From the NCBI RefSeq assembly GCF_003461955.1, contig NZ_QTYB01000007.1, positions 62,505-126,504 on the forward strand: 64,000 nt of DNA, in the 5' to 3' direction. Shown here in pieces: positions 1 through 10,777 of the stretch. How positions within the stretch are numbered: the first letter of the stretch is position 1; every line of letters begins with the position of its first letter. Position numbers and translations under genes: made by a program. This stretch comes from Ruminococcus sp. AM36-2AA (GTDB taxonomy: Bacteria; Bacillota; Clostridia; Lachnospirales; Lachnospiraceae). The notes beneath the pieces are model-generated. The model was not told the origin of the DNA, searched no databases, and saw only the letters and a list, made by a program, of their open reading frames with translations.

Positions 1-17
1 TCCTGTTTTCACTTTAT

Positions 18-1217
18 TTATTCCTCAAACATTTCCTTGACTTTCTCACGGAAACCTTTTTTCTTCTTTTCTGTTTTTTCAGATTTTTCGGAAGTCTCGG
101 CTGTACTGTCTGCTGCCGGACGGTTGCCGCATGCAGCATCAAAAGCCTCCAGAGCTTTCTTTGCCTCCTCATTAAGGTTGGTCGGAGTCTGGACTACCAG
201 TGTTACATAGTGATCACCACGAACGTTCTTGTTACGTAATGACGGAACACCTTTTCCTTTCAGGCGGATTCTTGTATCCGTCTGTGTTCCCGGCTTCACC
301 TCATAGGAAACCTCACCGTCAACGGTATTGATCCGCATCTCACCGCCAAGTGCAGCCTGTGCAAATGTGATCGGAGCTGTTGAAAAGATATTCATATCCT
401 GTCTCTGGAAAATCGGATGACGGGCTACATTTACCTCAACCAGCAGATCTCCTCTCGGTCCGCCGTTGGTTCCCGGCTCACCTTTTTCACGGATACGGAT
501 ACACTGGCCATTGTCGATACCGGCCGGTACAGATACCTGGATCTTCTTTCTGGAAGAAGTATATCCGGTTCCACGGCAGGCACTGCATTTGTCCTTGATC
601 ACCTTACCGGTTCCGTTACAGTCCGGACAGGTCTGAACATTACGTACCATACCAAACATGGACTGCTGGGTGTAAACGATCTGGCCCTGGCCTTTACATT
701 TCGGACATGTGACCGGTGATGTTCCCGGTTTCGCTCCGGTTCCGTGACATGTGGTACACTCATCTTTGAGAACAATCTCCAGCTCTTTCTCGCATCCGAA
801 AACCGCTTCCTCAAAAGTAATGTTCACACGTGCACGAAGGTTGGCACCTTTCATCGTTCCATTGTTGGCCCGTCTGGTTCTGCCTCCGCCGCCGAACAGG
901 TCTCCGAAGATATCTCCGAAGATGTCTCCCATATCCGCACCGTTGAAGTCGAATCCACCAAAGCCGCCGGCACCGCCTCCGCCGCCGTTTTCGAATGCTG
1001 CATGACCAAACTGATCATACTGTCTTCTCTTGTCGGCATCACTTAAAACGGAGTAAGCCTCTGTCGCCTCTTTGAACTTCGCCTCAGCCTCTTTATCACC
1101 CGGATTTACATCCGGGTGATATTTCTTGGCCAGCTTACGATATGCTTTTTTTAATGTTGCGTCGTCGGCGTTTTTATCCACACCTAAGACTTCATAATAA
1201 TCTCTTTTATCAGCCAT
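18..1217 (-). CDS. dnaJ: Chaperone protein DnaJ
   Basis: Hsp40 co-chaperone, 399 residues, cytosolic; it hands unfolded clients to DnaK and stimulates its ATPase. The J domain fills about residues 4-70 with the HPD triad at 34-36. A Gly/Phe-rich linker follows (about 75-112), then four zinc motifs [24 protein letters not shown] and CSACRGTG, then the client-binding beta domains. The tail after about residue 370 is rich in Lys, Glu and Ser ([12 protein letters not shown]) and looks like an extension beyond the usual end. It is the last gene of hrcA-grpE-dnaK-dnaJ, 21 bases after dnaK, with only a weak AGGA ribosome site. Its terminator must lie beyond the left edge. Confidence 0.98.
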   Translation of the reverse strand: MADKRDYYEVLGVDKNADDATLKKAYRKLAKKYHPDVNPGDKEAEAKFKEATEAYSVLSDADKRRQYDQFGHAAFENGGGGGAGGFGGFDFNGADMGDIFGDIFGDLFGGGGRTRRANNGTMKGANLRARVNITFEEAVFGCEKELEIVLKDECTTCHGTGAKPGTSPVTCPKCKGQGQIVYTQQSMFGMVRNVQTCPDCNGTGKVIKDKCSACRGTGYTSSRKKIQVSVPAGIDNGQCIRIREKGEPGTNGGPRGDLLVEVNVARHPIFQRQDMNIFSTAPITFAQAALGGEMRINTVDGEVSYEVKPGTQTDTRIRLKGKGVPSLRNKNVRGDHYVTLVVQTPTNLNEEAKKALEAFDAACGNRPAADSTAETSEKSEKTEKKKKGFREKVKEMFEE

Positions 1218-1238
1218 TGTAATTATTTCCTACTTGTC

Positions 1239-3167
<1,929 letters not shown>

Positions 3168-3184
3168 TTACAACTTGTGGTCAA

Positions 3185-3820
3185 TCAGTTAGCAACTTTT
3201 ACCATACTGTGACGGACTACGAAATCCTTGTAGGTGTAACCCTTCTGGAATTCCTCCACCACAATGTTCTCTCCAACCTCTTCATCTTCCACATGCATCA
3301 CTGCGTTGTGGAAATCCGGATTGAATTCTTTTCCCACTGCTTCGATTGGCTTAACACCAAGATCATCCAGTGTTGTGGTAAGCTGCTTGTAGATCATTTT
3401 CATTCCATCTGCAAAAGCATCGCCTTCCTGTGCCTGTGCAAGGCCTCTTTCGAAGTTATCCACAACCGGCAGGATCTTTTCAACGATTTCTTTTGCTCCG
3501 ATGATGTACATGCTGGATTTTTCTTTTTCCGTTCTTTTACGGAAATTATCGAATTCAGCCATGGTTCGCTTCAGGCGATCGGTAAGTTCCTCCACCTTCT
3601 GCTCAGATTTATCTTTTTTCTTCTTTCCGAAGAAGGAAGTTTTTGATTTTTCTTCTTTTTTATCCTCTGAGGCAGCTTCTTCGCCTGGAGTATTGTTTTC
3701 TTCCTCCGGCAGATCTTCTCCCTCCGGTGTCAGGTTTTCTTCTTCCTGATCTCCGTCAGTTACGGGGATTTCCTTCTCCGCTTCCTGCTCTTCGGATGTT
3801 TTCTTTGTTTCCTCCGACAC
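3185..3820 (-). CDS. grpE: Nucleotide exchange factor GrpE
   Basis: Exchange factor that releases ADP from DnaK, 211 residues. The first 75 residues are an acidic, Lys-interrupted disordered segment, followed by the long helix (about 75-130, KVEELTDRLKRTMAEFDNFR) and the beta-rich head with DFHNAVMHVED. The start codon is GTG, preceded by a weak AAGGCGG site, 18 bases after hrcA. The acidic N-terminus is longer than in Escherichia coli GrpE, which is common in Clostridia. Confidence 0.97.
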   Translation of the reverse strand: MSEETKKTSEEQEAEKEIPVTDGDQEEENLTPEGEDLPEEENNTPGEEAASEDKKEEKSKTSFFGKKKKDKSEQKVEELTDRLKRTMAEFDNFRKRTEKEKSSMYIIGAKEIVEKILPVVDNFERGLAQAQEGDAFADGMKMIYKQLTTTLDDLGVKPIEAVGKEFNPDFHNAVMHVEDEEVGENIVVEEFQKGYTYKDFVVRHSMVKVAN

Positions 3821-3838
3821 TTTTTTTCTACCGCCTTT

Positions 3839-4882
3839 CTAAGTTTTCTTCTTTTTTAAAACGTCATCCAGATGATTCTTCAGTTCCTTCAGACTGTCCA
3901 CTACATTCTCATAATCCATTCGTTTGGGACCGATGATCCCGATGGTTCCGTACATTCCGTCTCCCAGTTCATATCTGGCAGTTACAATGCTGCAGTCCTT
4001 CATAGTCTGGATCGGCATCTCATCACCGATGTAAACCTGGATTCCTGTATTCTCTCCATCTGACATCTGTTCTTTTACAAGATCGGCAAGTTCATGCTTC
4101 TCCTCAAATGCGGAGATCAGTTCCGTTGCCTTCTCTTTATCGGCAAGTTCCGGATATTTGAAAATGTTTGTCGCACCTGAAGTGTAGATTTCCATGTCTT
4201 CCTCTTCCACATGAATGGTGGCTGCCACTGCATCCAGAACGGTTGCTACCACACCACTGTGGCTGCCTGCCTGTTCCTTCAATCTGGCGATCATTCCAAG
4301 ATTGATATCCTGGATCGGAATACCATTCAGATTGGTATTAAGAAGAAGATTCAGTTTCAGGATCGTCTGGTCATCCATCTCCTCATCCAGATTGATGATC
4401 TGGTTCCGCACGGTGTTATTATCACTGACAACCACCGCTACAAGCTGAAGATCACTCATTCTTGACAGCTGGATAAATTTGATCTTGTTGCCGCTGTACT
4501 GCGGAACGGAAACCATAGTAGCATAGTTGGTATTGGAGGCAAGAACCTTCGCAACTTTCTTAAGCACTTTATCCATCTTGTCTGTCTTCTCAATGATGAT
4601 ATCTCTCAGCTCTGCAACCTCGGCTTCCTTCTCCTTCATCAGTTCATTGACATAAAGTCTGTAACCTTTGTCGGAAGGGATCCTTCCTGCGGATGTATGA
4701 GGCTGGACGATATAGCCCATATCAGTCAGGTCTGACATTTCATTTCGGATCGTTGCGGAACTTACATTAAGATCTGCATACTTGGAAATGGTTCTGGATC
4801 CAACCGGTTCTCCGGTCTCCATATAGGTCTTGATGATTGCCTGTAATATTTTTCGTTTGCGCTCACTCAACACCTCCTCCAT
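3839..4882 (-). CDS. hrcA: Heat-inducible transcription repressor HrcA
   Basis: Repressor of the class I heat-shock regulon, 347 residues; it binds CIRCE operators and its activity depends on GroEL in related Firmicutes. The winged-helix domain is at about residues 1-75 (SERKRKILQAIIKTYMETG, then SSATIRNEMSDL), followed by the GAF-like dimer domain. The frame is open 66 bases further upstream, but that start would lie inside the CIRCE element. The ATG chosen here has AAAGGAG at proper spacing, so the shorter form is preferred. First gene of its operon; it represses its own promoter through the operator at 4942-4968. Confidence 0.96.
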   Translation of the reverse strand: MEEVLSERKRKILQAIIKTYMETGEPVGSRTISKYADLNVSSATIRNEMSDLTDMGYIVQPHTSAGRIPSDKGYRLYVNELMKEKEAEVAELRDIIIEKTDKMDKVLKKVAKVLASNTNYATMVSVPQYSGNKIKFIQLSRMSDLQLVAVVVSDNNTVRNQIINLDEEMDDQTILKLNLLLNTNLNGIPIQDINLGMIARLKEQAGSHSGVVATVLDAVAATIHVEEEDMEIYTSGATNIFKYPELADKEKATELISAFEEKHELADLVKEQMSDGENTGIQVYIGDEMPIQTMKDCSIVTARYELGDGMYGTIGIIGPKRMDYENVVDSLKELKNHLDDVLKKKKT

Positions 4883-4941
4883 GAAGCCATCTCCTTTCCT
4901 TTTGTTTTTCCTGACGGATGTTGATTCTTTTTTTATATCTG

Positions 4942-4968
4942 TTAGCACTCATTTTAGTGGAGTGCTAA
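4942..4968 (-). promoter_or_regulatory. CIRCE operator
   Basis: A perfect inverted repeat, TTAGCACTC, nine bases, GAGTGCTAA, matches the CIRCE consensus exactly. It lies between the predicted -10 box and the hrcA start, so bound HrcA would block initiation or early elongation. Confidence 0.98.
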
Positions 4969-4982
4969 CATCTACAGTCTTT

Positions 4983-5011
4983 AAGATATCACCATGTAAA
5001 ATATTTGTCAA
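4983..5011 (-). promoter_or_regulatory. Sigma-A promoter of the hrcA operon
   Basis: Reading the minus strand, TTGACA (5006-5011), a 17-base spacer and TATCTT (4983-4988) form a good vegetative promoter. The CIRCE operator starts 14 bases downstream of the -10 box. Confidence 0.85.
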
Positions 5012-5047
5012 TATGTTTTGAAAAAAAGTTCTTATTTTTTCAAAACA

Positions 5048-5074
5048 AAAAAAGCATCAGTACGATGCTTTTTT
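5048..5074 (-). terminator. Intrinsic terminator of the sugar ABC operon
   Basis: GCATC/GATGC stem (5054-5058 with 5064-5068) extended by A-T pairs and followed on the minus strand by a run of T. The stop codon of the solute-binding protein gene lies inside the hairpin. Confidence 0.7.
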
Positions 5075-6310
5075 GTAATACTGGTCTATGCAGTTCTGTG
5101 CCCCGGCAAAAAATTCCGCTTCTGTTTTCTGTCCCAGCACATATTTCTGAAATTCCGTCCCCATGGACGAAACAGCTTCTATGGAATCGACGCACAGTGG
5201 TCTTGCCTTCAGTTCATAATCCTTCAGATATTGCCGAATCATTTCAATTCCCTCCAGATCAAAACTCTTATCCTCGATCACATCCAGTCTTGCCGGACAC
5301 ATTTTTGTCAGCTGTCCGTAATTTTTACTGGCCTCATATCCGGACACATACTGAAGGAACTTCAGAGCTGCTTCTTTATGATCAGAATTTTTATTCAGTA
5401 CATACTGCCAGGTTGCGATATTGGTCACCTTCTCGTCAAATTCCGGAAATGGTGCCATATGAATCTTATCTTTTCCATACACGCCTGCATTCTGAAAGGT
5501 ACTCAACGCACCGGTATACATGAACATACATCCATACTGGCCGTTTATAAATTTTTCATTCAGCTGTTCATGCTGGTCGATCAGATTCTCTTCTGCTATC
5601 ATCCCTGTATCCAGCATTCGCTTCATATATTCTGCCGCTTCTCTGGTTTTCGGATCAGTCCAGTCTGTATAATCTCCTCCAAAAAAATTGACATACTCGC
5701 TGATACTGTTATATATGTAAGAAATCTCCCATGCATCTCCGTATGCATATTTTCCCATATTCTGAAGCTTTTTCTGAAGAATCTCAAGATCACTGAGATC
5801 GGAGATTCTGTCCAGACCTGCCTGATCCAGCAATTCCTGGTTCACCCAGAACGCCATGATATCCATCCTGAACGGTACCGAAAAAATATGTCCGTCTGAC
5901 ATGCATATTTCTTTCAGGTATTCCTGCGGAAAATTCGCCGCTGTTTCCTCTGTCATAACGGTATCTTCCAGCGGAAAAAGAAATCCCTTATGTTTAAATT
6001 CGGATATCATCTCATCATTTACTGTGATCAGATCAACAGAATCATCTCCTGATGTCAGAAGAGTTGCTATTTTGGCCTGGCGATTGTCCGCATTGGCCGG
6101 ACATTTTTCGATATGGATCTTTATTCCAAGATCCTTTTCCGCCTGGCTGATAAAAGAATCAAAGCCTTCTGCGCCTGCATCCACATGAAGGATCGTCAGT
6201 TCCTGTCTGTTCTCCGGCACAATATCAGATGCAGCCTCCTTCTTCTGGACTCCACATCCTGTCACTGCCAGAGCCAGGGCAAATACTCCGCAAAATATCT
6301 GTTTTTTCAA
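5057..6310 (-). CDS. Sugar ABC transporter substrate-binding lipoprotein
   Basis: Family 1 extracellular sugar-binding protein, 417 residues. The N-terminus (MKKQIFCGVFALALAVTGCG) is a signal peptide with lipobox V-T-G-C, so the mature protein should be lipid-anchored at Cys19. It would deliver sugars to the two permeases of the same operon. It is related in sequence to the binding protein at 9297-10532: both share the block around DDSVDLITVNDEM / DTSVDVIEINDEM and a similar C-terminal segment. Here it is the last gene of the operon, 15 bases after the GH172 gene, whereas the paralogue is first. The ligand cannot be told from sequence; a furanose-containing oligosaccharide would fit the neighbouring enzyme. 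Confidence 0.92.
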   Translation of the reverse strand: MKKQIFCGVFALALAVTGCGVQKKEAASDIVPENRQELTILHVDAGAEGFDSFISQAEKDLGIKIHIEKCPANADNRQAKIATLLTSGDDSVDLITVNDEMISEFKHKGFLFPLEDTVMTEETAANFPQEYLKEICMSDGHIFSVPFRMDIMAFWVNQELLDQAGLDRISDLSDLEILQKKLQNMGKYAYGDAWEISYIYNSISEYVNFFGGDYTDWTDPKTREAAEYMKRMLDTGMIAEENLIDQHEQLNEKFINGQYGCMFMYTGALSTFQNAGVYGKDKIHMAPFPEFDEKVTNIATWQYVLNKNSDHKEAALKFLQYVSGYEASKNYGQLTKMCPARLDVIEDKSFDLEGIEMIRQYLKDYELKARPLCVDSIEAVSSMGTEFQKYVLGQKTEAEFFAGAQNCIDQYYKKASY

Positions 6311-6325
6311 TCTCTACCACCCTTT

Positions 6326-7435
6326 TTATCTGGGCCATCTATCCTCTTTTGACATCAACGGCTGGAACGGTGCATGAGGAAGTGTCTGATACCAGTACGC
6401 TACACTTGCCACATCATCCTGTCGTTCAAACAGGCCACGGTATCCGACGCCTATCTGCTGAATGGTAACGCGAAGATCCTCTTCAAAGCAGATCGGATCC
6501 TGTAAATGCCATCTGTAAAAGCCTCGCATTGGCGGGCAGTCATCATTATGATAAAAATTGTGGATCAGTTCGTCATGGGCAGAATAATACGGATATCCCA
6601 GATATGGTGTGTTATAATTCTGTTCCACGGTTTTTCCATCCACCTGTTTGGCAAAGCTCCAGGAACCTCCAAAGTAATCTTCCGTTCCTGTTCCACAGAT
6701 GGTCGGATACTCCTCATCTCCGTCAATATAAAATTTCATTTCTCCCTCGCCCCACCAGTAACGTTCCAGTGTGGTAAGTGCCATGTAGGTTCCTATATAA
6801 TGGCCTTTTCCTTTTACTCCATCCAAAATTGTATAATCTTTTGTTTTTTCTGTCAACCGTTCCCGTCTCCACTGCGCATGGAAATAAGCAATATCGTCCG
6901 GAAGCTCATCATAGAGACAGTAATCTACCTGATAAAAGAAAGCCGGTATTTTATTTGCATGCTGGTTTTCCAGTGTGATCTTTGCTTTCTTCTTAAATGG
7001 CATCGGGAAATAGCAGTTAAAGCCCCTGCTTGGAACAACAGCCACCGGAACAGAATTTACCAAACATTCCCTTCCGAATCCGCAGCAGAAGAAATCACCC
7101 AGAGGACTTTCCACGGAAGGAGTTTCCTCGTCATCCCAGTACATACGGATCACAAGATCCCTCAGTACAAAGCAATCTGCCTCTGTAGTCTTGTTGTCGA
7201 CGGTGATCCAAATATGATTGATCTGTCCCGGTCCTTCCATTTCTGCCAGAGTTACCACAGCTCCCGGCTCAATATCCTTAAGACACGGGCTTCCTTTTCT
7301 GGACGGTCCGAGATGACTTGCAGCCATACCGCCTCTGCCTTTTTCTCCATGAGGATTTTCTGCATTAATCGCACGGCTTTTTCCATGCTTTGCAAGTGCG
7401 ATTCCTCCCAGTCCGCCTGTAAATGCCTGATACAT
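6326..7435 (-). CDS. DUF2961 / glycoside hydrolase family 172 protein
   Basis: Protein of 369 residues, cytoplasmic (no signal peptide). It shows the DUF2961 pattern: an N-terminal GRGGMAASHLGPSRKG segment, then GPGQINHIWITVD, GTGTEDYFGGSW at mid-protein and HDELIHNFYHND near the end. Characterised GH172 members act on difructose anhydride or on alpha-D-arabinofuranosides and related furanose linkages; the exact substrate here is an inference. It sits between the permease genes and the last binding protein, so it probably processes the imported saccharide. It is the only glycosidase in the operon, which implies a short oligosaccharide needing one cleavage. Confidence 0.88.
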   Translation of the reverse strand: MYQAFTGGLGGIALAKHGKSRAINAENPHGEKGRGGMAASHLGPSRKGSPCLKDIEPGAVVTLAEMEGPGQINHIWITVDNKTTEADCFVLRDLVIRMYWDDEETPSVESPLGDFFCCGFGRECLVNSVPVAVVPSRGFNCYFPMPFKKKAKITLENQHANKIPAFFYQVDYCLYDELPDDIAYFHAQWRRERLTEKTKDYTILDGVKGKGHYIGTYMALTTLERYWWGEGEMKFYIDGDEEYPTICGTGTEDYFGGSWSFAKQVDGKTVEQNYNTPYLGYPYYSAHDELIHNFYHNDDCPPMRGFYRWHLQDPICFEEDLRVTIQQIGVGYRGLFERQDDVASVAYWYQTLPHAPFQPLMSKEDRWPR

Positions 7436-7471
7436 ATCTGTTTTCTCCTCTCTTTTGGAAATTAAAAATAT

Positions 7472-8326
7472 TTACGCTTTTACTCCACCTGCCATGATAC
7501 CATCCATGATCTGTTTCTCAAAAACAGCTACAAAGATAATGATCGGAAGAAGGATGATCCATCCCATGGCGCTGACAAGATCCCACGGAACTCCATACAT
7601 ATTGTCACGTAACGGAAGCTGTACGATGGAAACAGAAAGTACCTGAATACCATTTGAATAAAACAACGGTGTGAAAAAGTTATTCAGACAGGTAATAAAG
7701 TTGATGATGCAAACCGTAGCGATCGCCGGCTTCATCAGCGGCAGAACGATCGTAAACAGTCTCTGTGAAAAAGATGCGCCGTCAATAGCAGCTGCCTCCT
7801 CCAGTGAGATCGGGATCTCACCGACAAAGTTTCTGAGGATCAGAACCGTAAACGGTATAACGGTACTGATATAAAGAAGGATAAGTCCCGGATATGTATC
7901 ATACAGCTTTACCTTCTGCATAAACTCATACAGCGGGCGGGCTGTAACAACCTCAGGGATCAGCATGGTAGCCAGAACAAATGCAAATGCAACAGAAACT
8001 CCCTTTGAGTTAAATCTTGAAAAGCCATAAGCTGCCATTGCACACAGCACGGTGCTGATCACAAGAGTAAGGCCGACGATCAGTACGGTGTTTCCAATCT
8101 TTGAAAGCAGTCCGACATTCTGTAGCAGAAATGTGTAGCTTTCCAGTGTGGGATGATCCGGAAGATAATCAATCGGTGTTTTAAACAGTTCTCCTGCCGG
8201 TGTGATCGAAGAAATAAAGATCCAGTAGACCGGAAACAGGATCAGAAAAGCCACAATGGCAAACAGAACCCATCTTCCAACAGCTATCACTCCATGATAA
8301 ACATTATATTTTCCTGTATTCTTCAC
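7472..8326 (-). CDS. Carbohydrate ABC transporter permease (MalG type)
   Basis: Inner permease subunit of 284 residues with about six membrane helices. The cytoplasmic coupling motif EEAAAIDGASFSQRLF occurs about 95 residues before the end, as in MalG/CUT1 permeases. The GTG start at 8326 has a strong GGGGGG ribosome site immediately upstream; an in-frame start 24 bases earlier would overlap the preceding gene and lacks such a site. It pairs with the permease at 8340-9218. No ATPase gene accompanies them, so a shared MsmX/MsmK-type ATPase elsewhere is expected. Confidence 0.93.
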   Translation of the reverse strand: MKNTGKYNVYHGVIAVGRWVLFAIVAFLILFPVYWIFISSITPAGELFKTPIDYLPDHPTLESYTFLLQNVGLLSKIGNTVLIVGLTLVISTVLCAMAAYGFSRFNSKGVSVAFAFVLATMLIPEVVTARPLYEFMQKVKLYDTYPGLILLYISTVIPFTVLILRNFVGEIPISLEEAAAIDGASFSQRLFTIVLPLMKPAIATVCIINFITCLNNFFTPLFYSNGIQVLSVSIVQLPLRDNMYGVPWDLVSAMGWIILLPIIIFVAVFEKQIMDGIMAGGVKA

Positions 8327-8339
8327 GATAATTCCCCCC

Positions 8340-9218
8340 CTAACTGTCAAACTTACTCATAACACGTATATTCAGCCAGCTGAAGATCGCCATTACAACA
8401 AACAGCAGCATAGCCAGCGCCGAAGCATAGCCTACGTTTAGATTTGTAAATGCTTCTGTTGTGATCCTATATGCGATCAGCGCAGTATCCTCGCCAGGAC
8501 CTCCGGATGTCATGGAATAAACCAGATCGAAGGTTGTCAGTCTCCAGAGTGTGAACGGAATACATAAAGTCAGGACATTTTTTGCGATCAGCGGAAGTGT
8601 GATCCGGAAAAAGCTCTGAATCCCGTTTGCACCGTCTACCTTTGCTGCCTCATAGATATCGCCGGAAATAAACTGAAGTCCGGAAAGTACAAGAATTGCA
8701 AAGAACGGAAGATCCTTCCACAGGTCCATTGCAATTACTGCTGCTCTTGCAGTACCTGTATTGATCAGCCAGCTGTTCTGGTATCCCGGTACAAACCAGC
8801 GGATAAAATCATTGATCAGACCATAATCATTGTTAAATGCCCATTTTGCAGCCATACCGGCTACTACTGCTGGCATAGCCCATGGGATCAGCACAATAGT
8901 CCTCAGAAAACGGCGGCCTTTGAATTTCATATTCAGGATCAGTGCCAGAATAACTCCGAGGATCACATGCAGGATCATGGAAACAACCACAAATATTGCC
9001 GTAAAGCTGATCGATGTAAGCACTTTAGGATCAGAAAATACCTTCAGGTAATTCTTGAAGCCTATAAATTCATTGATACCTGCAAGGATACTGATATTAA
9101 AGAAGCTGTTTTTCACAGTCATCAGAATGGGATATACTGTTGTAAAGCCTCTGATCAGTACAACCGGCAGGATCAAAAGCCATGGTATCCACTTCATAGT
9201 TTTTTTACTTATTGTCAT
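8340..9218 (-). CDS. Sugar ABC transporter permease (MalF type)
   Basis: Permease of 292 residues, six predicted membrane helices, with the ATPase-coupling motif YEAAKVDGANGIQSFFRITL. The ATG at 9218 follows GGGAGG at eight bases; an earlier in-frame ATG codon at 9242 has no such site and would overlap a stable hairpin. It is separated from the upstream binding-protein gene by that hairpin (9242-9281), so it is likely expressed at a lower level than the binding protein. Confidence 0.93.
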   Translation of the reverse strand: MTISKKTMKWIPWLLILPVVLIRGFTTVYPILMTVKNSFFNISILAGINEFIGFKNYLKVFSDPKVLTSISFTAIFVVVSMILHVILGVILALILNMKFKGRRFLRTIVLIPWAMPAVVAGMAAKWAFNNDYGLINDFIRWFVPGYQNSWLINTGTARAAVIAMDLWKDLPFFAILVLSGLQFISGDIYEAAKVDGANGIQSFFRITLPLIAKNVLTLCIPFTLWRLTTFDLVYSMTSGGPGEDTALIAYRITTEAFTNLNVGYASALAMLLFVVMAIFSWLNIRVMSKFDS

Positions 9219-9241
9219 GGAACTTTCCTCCCTGTTCATCA

Positions 9242-9281
9242 AGCAATGTAAAGCAGACTTTTACCTCTGCTTTACATTGCT
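9242..9281 (-). other. Intergenic hairpin between binding-protein and permease genes
   Basis: Perfect 16-bp stem (9242-9257 with 9266-9281) and an eight-base loop. In the direction of the operon it has no U-run behind it; the T-run is on the other side. It therefore looks like an mRNA-stabilising or processing hairpin, as known between malE-type and malF-type genes, rather than a terminator of this operon. There is no plus-strand gene for it to terminate. Confidence 0.7.
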
Positions 9282-9296
9282 GTTTTTTTATATCTT

Positions 9297-10532
9297 TTAC
9301 TTATACATATCTACCACATCCTGAGCCTTCTTGCAGAACTCATCAACTGTAATCTCGTCTTTCATACAGGACTGGAAGATCGTTCCCATATCGCTGATAA
9401 ATTCCATTGTCTGTGCCACCAGTGGACGTCCCTGTACATTGCATTCATTTGCATATCTGCTGTACATTTCTTTTGCCGGGTCAGAATCCGGAACTACCTT
9501 CTCTGCAACATCCTTTCTTGCAGGATATCTGTCAAATGCTTTATAGGAAGCTTCCATTCCGCCTTCATCAGCCATATACTGAAGGAATTTCACAGCTGCA
9601 TCTTTATTCTTGGATGCTTTGTTAAGAACATAGTTCCAAGAATCTGTAAAGATCGCACGCTCTCCCTTACCGCTGAAATCCGGTACCATTTCCATGTGGA
9701 TCTTATCTGCGCCAAGCATATCTGCCTTTGCATAATCTGTTCCAAGGCCCCACATAAACCAGCATCCGTATTTTCCGTCATTGATCTTCGGATTCATCTG
9801 ATCATATTTATCAGCAATCTGCTCAATGGAGGTTTCTTTATCAGCAACCAGATCATGGAGGAACTGAACCGCTTCCTTGTTTTCCTCTTTGGTCCAGTCA
9901 AAATAATCGCCGCCGAACATGTTTACAAACTGTGCAAGCTCGTTAAATGCATAAGTTTTCTCCCAGGAACCGCCGTAACCGAATCTTCCATCCTTGGAAA
10001 CAGCCTTCATATACTTCATGAAGTCCTCTTTTGTATCAATGGACTTGATTCCGACCTCATCCATGATCTCCTGATTTACCCAGAATGCAAGATATCCTGC
10101 ATAGCCTGGAACACCGACGATGTTTCCGTCCTTATCTGTGATCATATCCTTTACATATCCCTGAGCAAACTGATCAATGATATCATCTGTCATTACTGTA
10201 TCATTCAGTCCTTCCAGCCATCCGGAATTTTTAAATGCCGCGCTCATCTCATCGTTGATCTCAATGACATCCACGGAAGTATCTCCTGTGGAAAGCATTG
10301 TGGTGATCTTCTGCTGACGGGTATCTGTATCTGTAGGTGCCGCAATTACATTAATGTTCAGGCCCGTGGCATCTTCCACATTTGCAAGCCAGTCCTCAAA
10401 ATCCGGGTCTGTGGTGTTGACGCTGTATAAGGTAAGATCATATTTTTCCTTTGCGGAAACAGTAACCACGTTACCTGCCATACCCACAACCATCGCTGCT
10501 GCCAAAACTGCACTCATTACTTTTTTCTTCAT
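9297..10532 (-). CDS. Sugar ABC transporter substrate-binding protein
   Basis: Family 1 solute-binding protein, 411 residues, first gene of the importer operon. It begins with a Sec signal (MKKKVMSAVLAAAMVVGMAG) ending in VTVSA-KEK, a signal peptidase I type site. No cysteine lies near the cleavage site, so unlike its paralogue at 5057-6310 it should not become a lipoprotein. Most Gram-positive importers anchor this subunit through lipid, so the free form is unusual. It may be secreted, or may use the lipid-anchored paralogue as cell-bound partner. Expression is probably driven by the divergent two-component system. Confidence 0.92.
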   Translation of the reverse strand: MKKKVMSAVLAAAMVVGMAGNVVTVSAKEKYDLTLYSVNTTDPDFEDWLANVEDATGLNINVIAAPTDTDTRQQKITTMLSTGDTSVDVIEINDEMSAAFKNSGWLEGLNDTVMTDDIIDQFAQGYVKDMITDKDGNIVGVPGYAGYLAFWVNQEIMDEVGIKSIDTKEDFMKYMKAVSKDGRFGYGGSWEKTYAFNELAQFVNMFGGDYFDWTKEENKEAVQFLHDLVADKETSIEQIADKYDQMNPKINDGKYGCWFMWGLGTDYAKADMLGADKIHMEMVPDFSGKGERAIFTDSWNYVLNKASKNKDAAVKFLQYMADEGGMEASYKAFDRYPARKDVAEKVVPDSDPAKEMYSRYANECNVQGRPLVAQTMEFISDMGTIFQSCMKDEITVDEFCKKAQDVVDMYK

Positions 10533-10777
10533 ATCTTTCTTCCTTTCTGGACATTTTCGTGTTTGTCCACACCTGTTTTTGATGGTTTAAGGATACCAGA
10601 GAGCCCCCTCATTCTAAATACAATATTTTATGATTTATTTATATTATTTTTCGTTCTCTTGTATTTTTGTTGTTAATTTTTTATAATCCTTTTATATAAT
10701 CTATATTTGTAACGGCTTTTTTCACAGCTGAATTCGGTTTCATTAATTTGTTTTTGACATAAAGGAGAATATGTACT

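Noticed and set aside
4883..4948. Longer hrcA reading frame starting inside the CIRCE element
   Set aside because: The upstream codons overlap the operator and lack a ribosome site; the ATG at 4882 has AAAGGAG and fits the family N-terminus.
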